Positions 1 to 12,300 of a DNA stretch of 64,000 nucleotides are shown here, in pieces (position 1 is the first letter of the stretch; each line of letters opens with the position of its first letter). Location: contig NC_079490.1 in the NCBI RefSeq assembly GCF_020520425.1, positions 124,392,715-124,456,714 of the forward strand. Reading direction: 5' to 3'. The stretch comes from Spinacia oleracea (lineage: Eukaryota; Streptophyta; Magnoliopsida; Caryophyllales; Amaranthaceae). Made by a program: the position numbers and the translations under genes. A model generated the notes under the pieces. It was not told the DNA's origin and did no database searches. It saw only the letters and a list, made by a program, of their open reading frames with translations.

Positions 1-2031
1 GCCGCGTCCCCCGCCCGATGGTCCTGCGTCATCGGCCCCGGCTCGTCCGGTCCTTCTGCAGAAACAAAAAAGGGAAAGTGAGTGACAGAAAGCCAAATAA
101 AAGGTACAAATCAAAAAAAAAACGGCACATTACCTGAGTAGAGCGGGGGCTCCTGCAAGAAAGTGCAGATCGAGCCCGAACCAACGCGGACTTCAACCGG
201 TTGATCACCCCCACCATCGCGTTGGCCATAAGGGCCGGAACCTGAAATGGGAATGTTAGTAACAAAAGAAAACCGAAAAAAATAAGAAGGATGCATAAAT
301 AAAAGGTGCATACCGCCTGTACTCCCTCAGGGAGCGGAGCATGGAAAACCCGGCCTTCCGGGACAGTCTCCACAACCTCGGATCCACCCTCCCCAATATA
401 TGAGATCCGAGCATCGGGAGGCACCCATCCCCCTAACAAAGGGTCAAGATGCTCCTGCACAAAACACGGTAAACATAAACACATGGGCACGAACATGAAA
501 ACACTGCAAAAAAATCAATAAAGAAAAAGAGCAACTTACAGTGCCGGGCTCCGGGAGACGAAGAGAATCCTTGATGAACTGATGATAGCTAGCTCCAGCT
601 ATCACCAACTCCGTCGCCGGCACGCCCGTCCTCGAATTGACCCTCCACGCCTCGCCTATCGTACGGGTAGACAGCATGGTCGCAGGTGGAGGCTGAGGCA
701 CCGAAAAGACTCCGACAGTCTGCATACGTACCCGCTCTCCTACGTACCAGACAGGGTCACGGCGACCAATAAACAAAACCCACATTTGGCTCAGGGCATG
801 ACTATCCCTGACCGAAGCATAGGCACCCCTAAAAGAGAGACATGGGGTCCAGACCACCTATTTTGTGAATACAGACACAATCAGATCTCGCACATAGAAA
901 CAAAAACAATGACGAAATACGAGATAAAGGATAAGGTGCTGCACATGCTCTGGGTTCCCGTCCCGGATAAGATCCCACACGGTATCGGGCGGCGGACGCG
1001 CCGTCAGCTTCTTCTTCCAACCCCAACGACGACCGGCAGGGTACTACAAAGGCCTCTGCCCCTTTCGGGGAGCCAGCCAAGGCAAATGCTCGAAGGCCCA
1101 CAGCTATAAAAGAAAAAAATAATAATACATCACAAAAAGGCTCAATAAGGGCAAGAAAGCAAAAGGAGAGCTAGGCACACACCTCAATCAAACGCGGCAC
1201 TCCCGCCAATGCAATGACAAAGTGATGTCTACGCGGGTCCGAGTCTCGCACCGCCAAACTCATCTGGCCTACGAGCGTCGCATAGCCCAAATCGCCCCAA
1301 CAGTAGTCGCCCAACGAAGACACGTGCTCCACCAAACCTATCCACCTCGGGTCGAAGGTGTCAGTAGGACCCGACAAAAAAGTGGAAGTGATAAAATGGA
1401 GGTAGAACAGCCGGGCCTGTCTCAAAGATGACTCCTCCACCCCATGCTCCAAGGCCCACATCAGGTCAGCATAAGGTATCTCACGGGCCTGGTACGAAGG
1501 CAATCTCTCACCCAGCCACGAGCCTATGAGCCTAGCACCCTCAGCAACGGTCGGCAGCGGGCCATCTGACCTTAGACGAACGGGGTTCCCTGTAAAGGTC
1601 AAGCCCGTCAAAGCCGTATAGTCCTCGGGAGTAAACGTCATCTCACCCGAAGGAAAGTGGAAAGTGTTGGTGGTATCCCACCACCACCTCATGAACGACC
1701 GCAGAAAAGATAGGGAGATGTTGAGTAGCAGTATCTCCCAGAAAGTCTCAACCACCGGGAACAGCGAACTCTCCCTCACCAAAGGCTGGGCGTCCGAGCT
1801 CAGGTAACCGAAGACAGTCTCGCTCGTCGCTGCACCATAGCCGCGAACCGTAGTATCCCTCCTCGCGTGAAGGCGGGTGGTCACGTGATGCTCCAGGTCG
1901 TAGTGCAGGTCCCGATCGTCGTAGTACTCTGGACCCACCCATAGGGGTCCCACACCAGTGGGCTGATGCGTCATTCCACGCTCCTCGTGGCCGCCAGAGG
2001 GCGGTGACGACTCGTCAGACATGCTGATCAA
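1..2031 (-). pseudogene. Plant mobile domain (PMD, MAIN-like/aminotransferase-like) gene, multi-exon, 3' end outside window
   Basis: Exon 1 (2031-1183) starts MISMSDESSPP and encodes a PMD region with LTGLTFTGNPV, WLGERLP and DYCWGDLGYATLVGQM. Good GT-AG boundaries allow further exons: 2 (1103-921, donor less certain), 3 (857-540, beginning VVWTPCLSF), 4 (454-314), 5 (241-134) and 6 (from 55 leftward, continuing out of the window). Exon 2 reads LWAFEHLPWLAPRKGQRPL, then an in-frame TAG at 1046-1044, then YPAGRRWGWKKKL. The stop fits a CAG-to-TAG change and would truncate the protein after about 300 residues. PMD proteins are plant nuclear factors (MAIN/MAIL family) and are also carried by retrotransposons. 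The gene is antisense to the 3' LTR next door. The domain call is strong; whether this copy is expressed is unknown. A divergent host PMD gene remains possible. Confidence 0.78.
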
Positions 2032-2760
2032 CGATACAACAGTAAGGCATTATACCTTTAACAAAATTGGAACTCACACCAATCCCTAAAAGAGTGCATT
2101 CCGCTCATGAAATGGAGTCATACAATTTTTGTTCCCTAAAAACATGGCACTAAGTTCATATTGAGCAAAAATTCCCTAAACAAAAATTAACTCCAGCAAA
2201 ATCAAAATTCTTCCATAATTTGTCCCTCGTGAATTATGAGGAACGCAAGCAATATACCAAGAACACCTACATTGCGAGAAAATACTAGAATCGTAGGTAC
2301 ACTTGGGGGCTAGTATGAATATGCCCAAATTCAACAAAAACCAATATACTTGCGAAAATTAACATGCACAAACTAATTAACATGTCATGAAGAACATTTT
2401 CAACTATCTAATTGAAAGAAAGGGGCACAAAATCAGAAAACCCCAAATCAATTGCAAAGCTCAAAAATGCTATAAATTGACAAGAAAAGCTTAAAATTAC
2501 TGAAAATTACTTACATTGGGAAGATTAGGAAGTGATTTGGAGTAGAATTCGTGAAGAAAAGTGAAGAAAACGAGCGAAAAATCAGTAGGATAAGTGGAGA
2601 AGTTTGAGCGAAAATGGTGGAAATGGGAAAGGAAGGAGACGGTCCGCGTCTTTTAAAGACCAGTCTCCCCTTTGCATTATCTAGCCCAGCCCTGGGCGTT
2701 AGAAATTCTCGCGCCCAGAGCTGGGCGCTGAAAATGCTTCCCAAACAGCGAATATTCGTT
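2032..2760 (-). promoter_or_regulatory. Presumed promoter and 5' leader of the antisense PMD gene
   Basis: No ORF of note is seen here. On the minus strand a TATA-like TTTAAAAG lies at about 2658-2650, some 620 bases before the ATG at 2031. It is preceded by two hairpin-forming inverted repeats, GCCCAG-CC-CTGGGC (2684-2697) and GCGCCCAG-AG-CTGGGCGC (2711-2728). The arrangement resembles a promoter with palindromic upstream sites, but no start site can be proven from sequence alone. Confidence 0.3.
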
Positions 2761-2989
2761 GTCGAGGCACGCGCGATTCCCCTATTTGTGTAAGATATAT
2801 GTCGTCTTGATATTTCTTTCCCAAAAAAAACGGTATTTTAAAATCTCGTTAACAAAAAAAATATACACAGTGTGGGCCCACTTACAGGACACACCAAATC
2901 AGGAAATATTGCGACCCACCAACAGGTTGTAATCACAAAAGCCTTTTTATTTTTATATACAGGCAAAATGAAAAGAAAGTAAGAAATTC

Positions 2990-3400
2990 AAAATAGGCTC
3001 GCCATCTTCAGCCGGCGGGGTCTGCGTTACTAATCACGCAGGTCCTCAGTTTTCGAAAAAATAGAATTTTCCAAAACAAAATGAAACAGGCTCGCCATCT
3101 TCAGCCGGCGGCGTCTACGTCACAAACCGCGTAGGTCCTTATTTTCAAAAAAGCACAAACAAACTTCAAAATAGATTCGTCCATTTCTGTCGGACGGGGT
3201 GTCCACCCTTAGCAGACAGGTTCGTCATCTTCAGCCGGCGGGATCTACGTCACAAACCACGTAGGTCCTTATTTTCAAATTTCAAAACAGATTCGTCCAC
3301 TTCTATCGGACGGGGTGTCCACCCTCAGCGGACAGGCTCGCCATCTTTAGCCGGCGGGGTCTGCGCCACTAACCGCGCAGGTCCTTAGTCGCCATAGCGA
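2990..3400 (+). repeat. Degenerate tandem/interspersed repeat in the 3' untranslated region of the Tat element
   Basis: The phrase CTCGCCATCTTCAGCCGGCG recurs, with small changes, at about 2998, 3090, 3224 and 3338. It is followed each time by a GTCTRCGTCAC-type stretch and a CGCAGGTCCTTA-type stretch. A second motif, ATTCGTCCATTTCTGTCGGA, recurs at about 3175 and 3291. Spacing is about 95-130 bases, so copies are unequal. No coding potential. 3400-3900 is unique, AT-rich and without a gene. Confidence 0.6.
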
Positions 3401-3894
3401 TAACTTTTTTCGGTTTTCCCTTTTTCCAAAAAATTAAAGGATTGGTTTTCTGTTTTTCCAAAAGAGAACGATGTGCTGGATTTTCCTTCGTTTTACGTCC
3501 CATAAAAACATGGGGGTTTTCTCGTTTAGCTAACCCTGAAAATGAGAATCTTTAAAAAAACATTTTTACCTCGTGATTGGGCTTGGCCAGGCCCAATTAC
3601 ACTTTATAGCTTTGATTTCGAAAACATCTTTAGCTAATCCCAATGACAAAGTGAGGGAGTTTTCTACGCCTCTTTAGATACTTCCAATGACAAAGTAAGG
3701 AAGTTTCTATACTATCCGTTGACAAATCCCAATGACACGTGAGGGATATGTCGACACTTCAAGTGATGACCCTTAAGTCAAATGTTATCACTCGGGGGCT
3801 CGCGAGACCCTCGCAAAACAAGTCACATACACTATGGCTTGTGTGACGCACTCCGTCTAGTACTTTGACCATCGTCTCATCTTGAGACTCAGTC

Positions 3895-3905
3895 AAAGTG
3901 GGGGC
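3895..3905 (+). other. Polypurine tract of the Tat element
   Basis: AAAGTGGGGGC sits five bases before the TGTAGACACC start of the LTR. A purine run in this place primes plus-strand DNA synthesis, and it fixes the element's orientation as plus. Confidence 0.7.
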
Positions 3906-3909
3906 TAAC

Positions 3910-5045
3910 TGTAGACACCTACTTTTGTCCCCATTCCCGAAAGGGAAGGTTCGATGATGAGAACATAAAATCTCCACTTGGCAACGCATCTCCTATAAAA
4001 TAACGAATCTCAATCACCCTTTTCATTTCACCCGAAACCTGCTATTTATGGAAACCTGCTAAAATTAGTAACTTCCGTAATGGGTAGTTGTTAAAAGTGG
4101 CAAGTCATAAAAGATAGAAACCTGTCAGAATTAGGTGTTGCACTCCAACATAAATCCTAAATGAGATAGAAATTGCAAGAGGAATCCTATTCCTAATATA
4201 ATTCGAAAATAAGAGTTACGTGTTAATTAAAATCCCTAAGCCTAAGCCTTACGCTGCGAAATTGATCCCGCGTTCTGTCGCAATCGATCCATAAATCGAA
4301 CAGAACGTATCCTGTCCCTTGTAGCTGAAGAATTAAGCCTGGAAACTTGAGATTCGTTAAATAAAAGGAGAAATAGCAAAGCCAAAGTGGTTAGTTTTCT
4401 GAGAACCGTGACGCACCTCTCAAGGGTGCGTCGTAATGTGTCCCTTCGCATGATTTAATTGCTTTCCTCGCCCTTTTATAAAACTGTTAAACTATTTAAT
4501 CTGATTGTTCTATCACGCCTAATAAAGATAATATCTTGGGAAATTGAACTATCATGCTAGGTCCCTTAAATCAATCTAAACCAGATAATCACGATCGATC
4601 TAGTATTATGTGCTGCATATTGTTAAAATTAATTCAGATTAGTTTAATAGTTAACGCATGTCCCTTCAATTATTTATGCTGAGCTAGTAAAGATATCCTG
4701 CCTCTGTAGTTATCGAAGAGCTAGTACTCCTCTCGGTAGTTACAGTCCCCCGAACCCTCAATCTCTACCTTGCGGGTGTATGTTGAGAGATCCCCACATC
4801 AGGGATCACAAAGGAACCTATGGCCGTCGTGGTCAAACATAATTGCACTCCCTTTATGTCACGATAACTGGGTTTTGTCAGTTTTTCTCATTGTCGTTAA
4901 AAACTGAATGGCGACTCCTATAGTACTAGTCAATTGGGTGTAAACTCACAGGAAATCCAATTACACTTGATTTGACAAAAAGAAACGTCACACCCATGAG
5001 GGACGAGGTCACGCATTAGCCTCGTGCTTTTTCGACCCCCTCACA
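3910..5045 (+). repeat. 3' LTR of the Tat-lineage element (1136 bp)
   Basis: Starts TGTAGACACCTAC and ends CCCCCTCACA. The five bases after it are TCGAC; the matching left duplication lies beyond the window. Internal ORFs such as the short minus-strand one at 4242-4451 have no recognisable content. The GGGACGAGGTCACGC and TTTTTCGACCCCC phrases near the end are typical of Tat-group LTR ends. Confidence 0.7.
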
Positions 5046-5339
5046 TCGACCCATGATTGAATTTGTGGAAATTGAATTTGTATTATTTCAGGGGATTTTC
5101 AACCCATAATTGTATTTGTGGAAATTCAATTTGTATTATTTCAGGAGATTTTCAACCCATGGGGATCAGAATGTTTTCTGAATTTTGTATTTGGGAGAAA
5201 TGGAAAGCAAGGGTTTTTGTAGTTTGAAAGTGAATTTGAAATTCGAATTTGATTTGGAGTCTGAACTTGGAATTTGAAAAGAGGAGTTTTGTATAAAATA
5301 TGAGGCTTTGAATTTGGGATTTTGAAGGATTAGACTTTT

Positions 5340-6115
5340 TGGACTTGAAAATCCGGCATTACGCCGCCATCAGTTTTAGGCATTTGAAATTGGACTTGGA
5401 ATTTTTGATTTTTGAAAACGGATAGGAACTTGAAACTTGAAAGTCCGGCATTATGCCGCCGTGGACTTGGAAATTTGAAGTATTGAACACAGAATCTTGA
5501 GATTGAATTGAAAATCCGGCTTTATGCCATCATGGATTTAAGACTTGAGGTTTGGAACATTGAACTTGAAACTTGAAAGATTGAATTGAAGAACATGGAC
5601 TTGGAAATTCGAACTTGAGGTTTAAAAGGTTGAATTGAAAGTTCGGCATTATGCCATCATGAGTTTGGACATTTGAACTTGAGGTTTTGAGGTTTAAATG
5701 GTTAAATGGACAATTATGGATTTAGGAATTTGAACTTGAGGTTTTGAAGTTTGAAGTGGAGGTTTAGAAATCCGGCATTACAACGCCGTTGGATTGAATT
5801 TGAATTTTGTAATTTGAAGTTGGATTAGAAAATCTGGCATTATGACGCCGTTGGATTGAAACTTGAATTTTGGAATTGGAAGTAGGACTAGAAAATCCGG
5901 CATTATGACGCTGTTGGATTGAAACTGGAATTTTGGAATTGGAAGTAGGTCTAGAAAATCCGGCATTATGACGCCGTTGGATTGATTTTGAATTTTGAAA
6001 TCGGAAATTGGATTAGAAAATCCGGAATTATGACGCCGTTGGATTGAGTTTTGAATTTGGAATTTGAAATTTGGACTAGAAAATCCGGCATTATGATGCC
6101 GTTGAATTGGAATTT
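5340..6115. repeat. Tandem repeat, about 62-65 bp unit, with a CGGCATTATGACGCCG core
   Basis: The core CCGGCATTATGACGCCGTTG recurs at roughly 5771, 5833, 5897, 5959, 6021 and 6085, about 62-64 bases apart. Older and less regular copies are at 5351, 5450, 5517 and 5641. The intervening sequence is GAATTTGAAATTGG-like. The CGGC...GCCG ends of the core are complementary, so each unit can fold as a small hairpin. A repetitive 62-residue minus-strand reading frame (5966-5778) only reflects the repeat. 5046-5340 is AT-rich with no feature seen. Confidence 0.75.
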
Positions 6116-6139
6116 TCAGTTATAAATTTGCGCATGACG

Positions 6140-9060
6140 TGTAACACCCTGGTAATTCCTTATATTTATAATTACCTATTTCCGACTAATATAAAAGAAT
6201 TACCAAGATATTACCGCCACTGTGATAACGGCTAAGGCTATTTACCAGAATTACACAGCGGAAATAACTAACTTTCAAAATATATTAAATAGTTAATGGT
6301 CATAAAACAACTTGAAACCATCAAGGCCCAAACCAACATTAAATAGTTTAGAAAATCCATTAACTAATAATTAAAGTAGTAATAGTGATAGTCATGATTA
6401 AAATTCAAAATAGAGTTTATAAATGCGAAAGATGACATAGTCTCTCAACACTATTCTCATGATAACTTCTCCCGCAAGTTATCTCTACAAACCTGCTTAT
6501 TGAAAACTACTCCCTAACAACGCAAGTGCAATGATGGATCATCATAGGGTCATTAAGGCAAAGGCCATGACCGAAATACATGAAGCACGAAGTCTGCGAA
6601 AGCTGAGTACGAACAAGCTAGACTGAAATCCTAGTCTAACATGCTTCACTCAACAATAGAGATAATCCACATGCAAAATCCATTCAAGTAAACCAATTAA
6701 TCATGAAGACATACTCGAGACTTGACACGACTCTTAACTCATAGATTAATAAGAAATTAGCTTCGAACGGGTATTAAACAAAACCACTAAGGGAATAACA
6801 AGACCATTGAGGGAAACTGAGGGTGTTGGGAGTCCACCAAGCACCAAAAAAAATAGAGTCGGGCTTTCTACCGACAGTTGGACCATAACGACGGAATTCC
6901 TGCGCATTTTATAAGCGAATAACCAAAAGAATGAAACAATGTCTTGTATCATTCAAGGAGTACAAGTTTCTCCAACGCGACTCCCCCCATTGTTCATACT
7001 CAAGGTATATACGTTCCAAGAGTTTTGAAGCTCATTCGGGTTACAGTTTACGTTAATTAGTATGTTATGTTCAAGACTCAACCCAGTAATTCAACAATTA
7101 CACAAATAGATAATTAAACAATGACACTTCATTTTAATCCTTTAGGCCTTGTGATCAAACATAGGACTCAAGTGAAATTACTCCATTGTTCCTTCCCAAA
7201 ACACTGTTTGAGATAAACCGATTTTGTCTGTTAACAAGCGGGATGTTCCCATAGCACGAATAGTCCTTAGTTCAATTCACATAAACTTCTTTAATGTATT
7301 CTACACCGCGGTAGAACAAACGACGCACTGAGGCAATATAATAAACGATGCACTGAGGAATTATTCAATAGTCTCATGTATGCAAGACATCCCGTACAAT
7401 AGCATAATCATAATAACTTGCATGCGAAACACTCATGCATGCATATTAATTTGAACAACATGCTTGACATAATTCAACGATTATAAGAGTCCATAACATG
7501 ATAGTTCAACAGAATCTATAAATCATTAATCAATCCATAACATGCTCATTCACATAGATTCAATAACAATTCTCAACATGCTTGTTCACACGTTAAACAT
7601 GAATTCTCAACACTTAAGTTCACATGATTTCACAATCAATATACTTCATAAAGTCCTCGTGGAATAGGTGGTCACCCTAGTCTTGTACGTACCTAGAATA
7701 CCTAAGTACGAGGGATACTGTGTGAATCACGACTCAGGCTAGAAATCAACTCCTATAAACACAAAGGAGAAACTTAATTATTATTCATGTTTACTAAATT
7801 TCCAGTAACTATTTAAGAATCTAAAACCCTTGGTTTATTTAGAAATTAATTGTTATTCGTTAATTTAATAGTCTCAAATAGTCAACTCAAGTCCTAGTAC
7901 AAAAACATTGACTTTTTGGCCTTAAAATCATTAAAAATCAACACTTTAAGCTTTATAATAAATCTGAAAATTTAAGTTGATTCCCATAATTTAAATCGTC
8001 ATTAAATTATGTGAATCAATCGCTTGAACACTTGGAATTAAAATCCTACTAATAGGTCATTAATAAAACCACGTTTTGACCTTAAAGATTGACACTTTAA
8101 TAAATCATTAAATCTGAAAATTATAATTCTTTTGAATTAAAATCAATCCCATCAATTCAAATACGAAACATTAAAACACGGTGTTCACAACCGTTCCCAG
8201 CAATTTTACTAATCCTAAACAATTAAATAATCGTAATTAAATAATTTAAAAACTGAACTTGCAAAAATTAAAAGTTACGGATTTGATTAACAACAACAAC
8301 ACACAAACACACACACACAAACGGTTTGTGGTGCGTGTGTGGATTCGACGCAAAGCAACAGCAGGACGAGCAACAGCAGCGCGGCACTCGCCAGGCGGGT
8401 GTGCGTTGTGGGCGAGAGTGGGGTGTGCTGTGGCAGGGGCGAGAGCTGGGCGCAGGTGTTCGGCACAAGCAGCAACAACGCACAGCGTTGTTCGCAGTGG
8501 GCTGCGAGGGCGAGAGCGAGAGCGAGTGTGCGCATGAGGCATGGCAAGGCAGGCACGGTGCGCGCATAAGGCAACGCGCGAGGCTGGGGCTGTGCGGGCT
8601 GATAGCGTGCAAACGCAACACTCGTTGCTTGGGGAAGGAAAGGGAGGACAAAAGAGAAGGAGAGAGAAGGAGAGGGAGTTCTGAAATTTTCTGGGGATTT
8701 AATGAGGGGTGTATTTATAGTTTTTCCTCCCCTCATGGGCTAGGTTTTGGAGATTTGAGTTGGGCCTGCTTACGGGCTTAACTAAAATTAACTCCTTGCA
8801 AGACTTGTTGGGTTTGACAATGAAATTGGACTGGGTTTAGATTAGAATTAAATTTGTTTTCAAAATACGACCCAACAATTCCCGAATAAATAAATTCGTT
8901 TAATTTATTTAATAAATATTCGGTTTTCGTAAATAATTAATAATTAAATTATTTAAAAATAAAATACATTTAATTCTCATTAAATGCAATTAAATTCGTA
9001 AAAAGCTTTATAAATACAATAAAATATATTTATAAATTACGAAAAATACGAGGTATTATA
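6140..9060 (-). repeat. 3' LTR of the Tekay element (2921 bp)
   Basis: On the plus strand it begins TGTAACACCCTGG and ends GAGGTATTATA, so its minus-strand start has mutated from TG to TA. It matches 40000-42912 over its whole length. A TATA-like CTATAAATAC is at 8720-8711 (minus). Downstream of that, 8640-8340 is a GC-rich block flanked by a CA/TG microsatellite (8292-8340). Several overlapping reading frames in the GC-rich block (8246-8781, both strands) are composition artefacts. Confidence 0.9.
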
Positions 9061-9085
9061 GTCCACCCTCCTTAAAAGAAGTTTC
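9061..9085 (-). other. Polypurine tract of the Tekay element
   Basis: On the minus strand AAGGAGGGTGGAC lies directly before the LTR start at 9060, the expected place and composition for the plus-strand primer. Confidence 0.65.
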
Positions 9086-9344
9086 GTCCCGAAACTTGGG
9101 CACGGAAATCACAATTCAAAAATCTAGACTTGAGACTTTATGAGACTTTAATGTGTTTTCTTGTAAAAAGTTTTAGTTCATGTACTCTTTAAGTAATTCA
9201 CCATGAAAATATAAAGTGAAACTTCACTAAAAACACTAAATTAGGCATACAGTAAGGGGAAATTAAGGTAAATAAGGTAAAAAGCGCGAAATTCTACCGC
9301 ACTCTACCCCCCTTAAGAAAACGAGTTACGGCCCCGTAACTCAA

Positions 9345-12300
9345 CTAACCTCGGGAAAAAGCTCGGGATATTTCTTTCTCATTTCTTCCTCGACTTCCTA
9401 GGTATGTAGCTTCCTCAGATTCTTGGTTAGACCATAACAATTTAACAATATTAACATCCTTAGTCCGTGTACTATGCACTTTGCTATCAAGGATTTTGAT
9501 AGGCCTTTCCTCAAATGTCAAACTTTGGTCTAACTCTATGGTTTTCGATTGCAGTAGATGCGACTTGTCCGGGACATACTTTGTCAACTGAGATACATGG
9601 AACACATTGTGCACTCTATGCAAGTTCATGGGTAAGGCTAGTCTATATGCCACCTTTCCTATCCTTTCTAGGATCTCATATGGGCCTATATATTTTGGGC
9701 TTAGATTTCCTTTCTTCCCAAATATCATTACACCCTTCATTAGTGAAACCTTAAGTAACACTTTGTCACCTATTTGGAACTCTTCATCCCTACGTTTCAA
9801 GTCCGCATAACTATTTTGACAATCTTGTGCGGCTTGGATTTTGGATTAAATAGTCCTAACCTGATTCATTGTGTCCTTTATCATTTGGGGACCTAGTACA
9901 ACGATTTCACTGATGTCACTCCAACATAAGGGACTTCTGTATTTTCGCCCATACAATACTTCGAATGGTGCCATCCCAATACAGGCATGATAGTTATTAT
10001 TGTATGAAAACTAAATTAGATCTAGGCTATCTTCCCATCCACCTTGAAAATCAATCACACAAGCTCTTAGCATATCCTCTAAGATTTTGATAGTCCTTTC
10101 GGTTTTTCCATCTGTGGCTGGATGGAACGTTGTACTCATTTTGAATGTCGTACCAAGTTCTTCTGTACACTTTTCCAGAAATTCGAAAGGAACCTAGAAT
10201 CCCTATCTGCTACGATATCCTTAGGAACTCTATGTAATCTCACTACATATTTGATGTAAGCTTTGGCAAGTTGTTCCATTTTCCAGGTTTCTCTCTTTGG
10301 TATGAATACTGCCTACTTAGTCAACCTATCCACTACCACCCAAATGGTATCATTTCCACTTTTCGACTTGGGTAAACAAGTGACGAAGTCCATTGAGATA
10401 CAGTCCCATTGCCAACTCGAAATTTTTAAGGGTTGGACCTTTCCCTGAGCTCTCCTATGTTCAATCTTAACCTTCTGACAAGTCAAGCATCTTGCCACAA
10501 ATTCAACCACTTCATTCTTCATTCTTGGCCACCAATAGACCTTTCTCAGATCCTTATACAGCTTATCACCACCCGGGTGAACAGAATATGGTGTATTGTG
10601 ACCTTCTCTCATCAACTTTTCCTTTAGTTCACTATACTTTTGAGGCACCACCATCGTCCTTTGTACCTCAAACTTCCATCATTGTGGATCCTAAAATCCA
10701 TCTCCTTTCCTTGCGAAATACTTTCCTTAATTCTCTCTAGCTTAACATCACCAGCCCGATTCTCCCTGATTTCATCAATACAGACGGTTGGATAGTTAAG
10801 GCATTCATCATCCCTTCAAGATATTATCCATTCACTATCTCTAGATTCAATCGCCGCATGTCCTTGCACAACTCGTTAGCAATTACTAACGCATTCACAC
10901 TATGACTTGATTTCCTGCTTAAGGCATCTGCGACTACATTGGCTTTGCCCTCATGGTATTGAATGTCCAGATCATAATCCTTGATCAATTCCAACCACCT
11001 TCGTTGCGCATATTAAAATCCTTTTGTGTGAAAATGTATTTCAAACTCTTATGATCTGTGAATTCCTACATTATATTTCACACCATACAGATAGTGTCTC
11101 CATATCTTTAATGCAAACACTATGGCGGGTAACTCTAAGTCATGGGTAGGGTAATTGGATTCATATGGTTTCAACTGCCTTGATGCATACGCAATCACCT
11201 TCCCGTTCTGCATCAATATACACCCTAAGCCACTCTTAGAGCCATCACTGTACACATCATAGGTACCACTCTCATCTGGTAAGGTTAACACCGGCGCGGT
11301 TGTCAATCGCGTCTTCAAAGCTTGCAATGCCTCTTCACACTGGTCATTCCACTCAAACTTCGCTTCCTTCTTCATCAAGGTTGTCATTGGTTTGGCGATT
11401 CTAGAAAAGTCTTGCACAAAGCGTCTATAATAACCCGCTAAACCAAGAAAACTTCGAATGTCGGTGACACTCTTAGGTGTAGGCCACTCACTAACAAATT
11501 TTATTTTTGCGGGATCCACTGCAACTCCTTCCTTAGACACAAAATGTCCTAAAAATGCAACTTTCTCCAGCCAGACTTCACACTTCGAGAATTTGGCGTA
11601 CAACTGGTTGTCTCTCAGGGTACACAACACTGACCTTAAGTGTTTATCATGATCCTCCTCACTTTTGGAGTATACCAGAATGTCATCTATGAAAACCACT
11701 ACAAACTTGTCCAAGAATGCATGGAATACTCGGTTCATGAAGTCCATAAAAATTGCAGGCGCATTGGATAATCCAAAAGGCATAACTGTGAACTCATAAT
11801 CACGGTATCTAGTCCTAAATGCAGTCTTTAGTATGTCGTGCTCTGCGATTCTCAACTGATGATAACCTGACCTCAAATTGATCTTTGAAAAGATACCGGC
11901 TCCTTTCAATTAGTCAAACAAATCATCTATCGTATGCAAAGGATACTTATTCTTGATTGTGGCTTTATTGAGCTCCCTGTAGTGTGTACAGAGTCTCAGA
12001 CTTCCGTCCTTCGTCTTCACAAACAAGACTGGCGCTCCCCAAGGCGATGCACTTTGTCTAATATAACCTTTCTCTAGTAATTCTTCTAGTTGACCTTTCA
12101 ATTCACTCATTTCCATCGGAGCCGTCCGGTATGGGGCTTTCGAGATAGTTGCAATTCCGGGTATTCGGTCTACGGTAGAGTCAATAGGTTGATTTGGCGG
12201 CATTCCCGGGATCTCTTCCGGAAACACGTCCAAGAACTCATTTACCACTGCAATATCCTCTGGTTACTCTTTCATCACATGCTCTAAGTCTCTCACATTA

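Larger units (their letters stand above)
1..5045 (+). mobile_element. Tat-lineage Ty3/gypsy LTR retrotransposon, 3' part
   Basis: The right end is a 1.1-kb LTR beginning TGTAGACACCTA and ending in CA after a GACCCCCTCACA tail, the usual look of plant Tat/Ogre-group LTRs. A purine tract (3895-3905) lies just upstream, so this is the 3' LTR of a plus-strand element. No gag-pol is visible; the interior in view holds a plant mobile domain gene on the opposite strand and a repeat-rich 3' untranslated region. Extra ORFs, including antisense ones, between pol and the 3' LTR are a known feature of Tat-lineage elements. The left end lies outside the window, so assigning bases 1-3900 to the same element is inference from order and orientation. 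Confidence 0.6.

Noticed and set aside
829..1101. 90-codon minus-strand frame overlapping PMD exon 2
   Set aside because: Wrong frame: the PMD-like words LWAFEHLPWLAP and YPAGRRWGWKKK are in a neighbouring frame that joins exon 1 in phase.
8246..8781. Overlapping Ala/Arg/Cys-rich frames on both strands
   Set aside because: They lie in the GC-rich block and CA/TG microsatellite of the Tekay LTR, occur on both strands in several frames and reappear in decayed form at 42096-42588. No domain.
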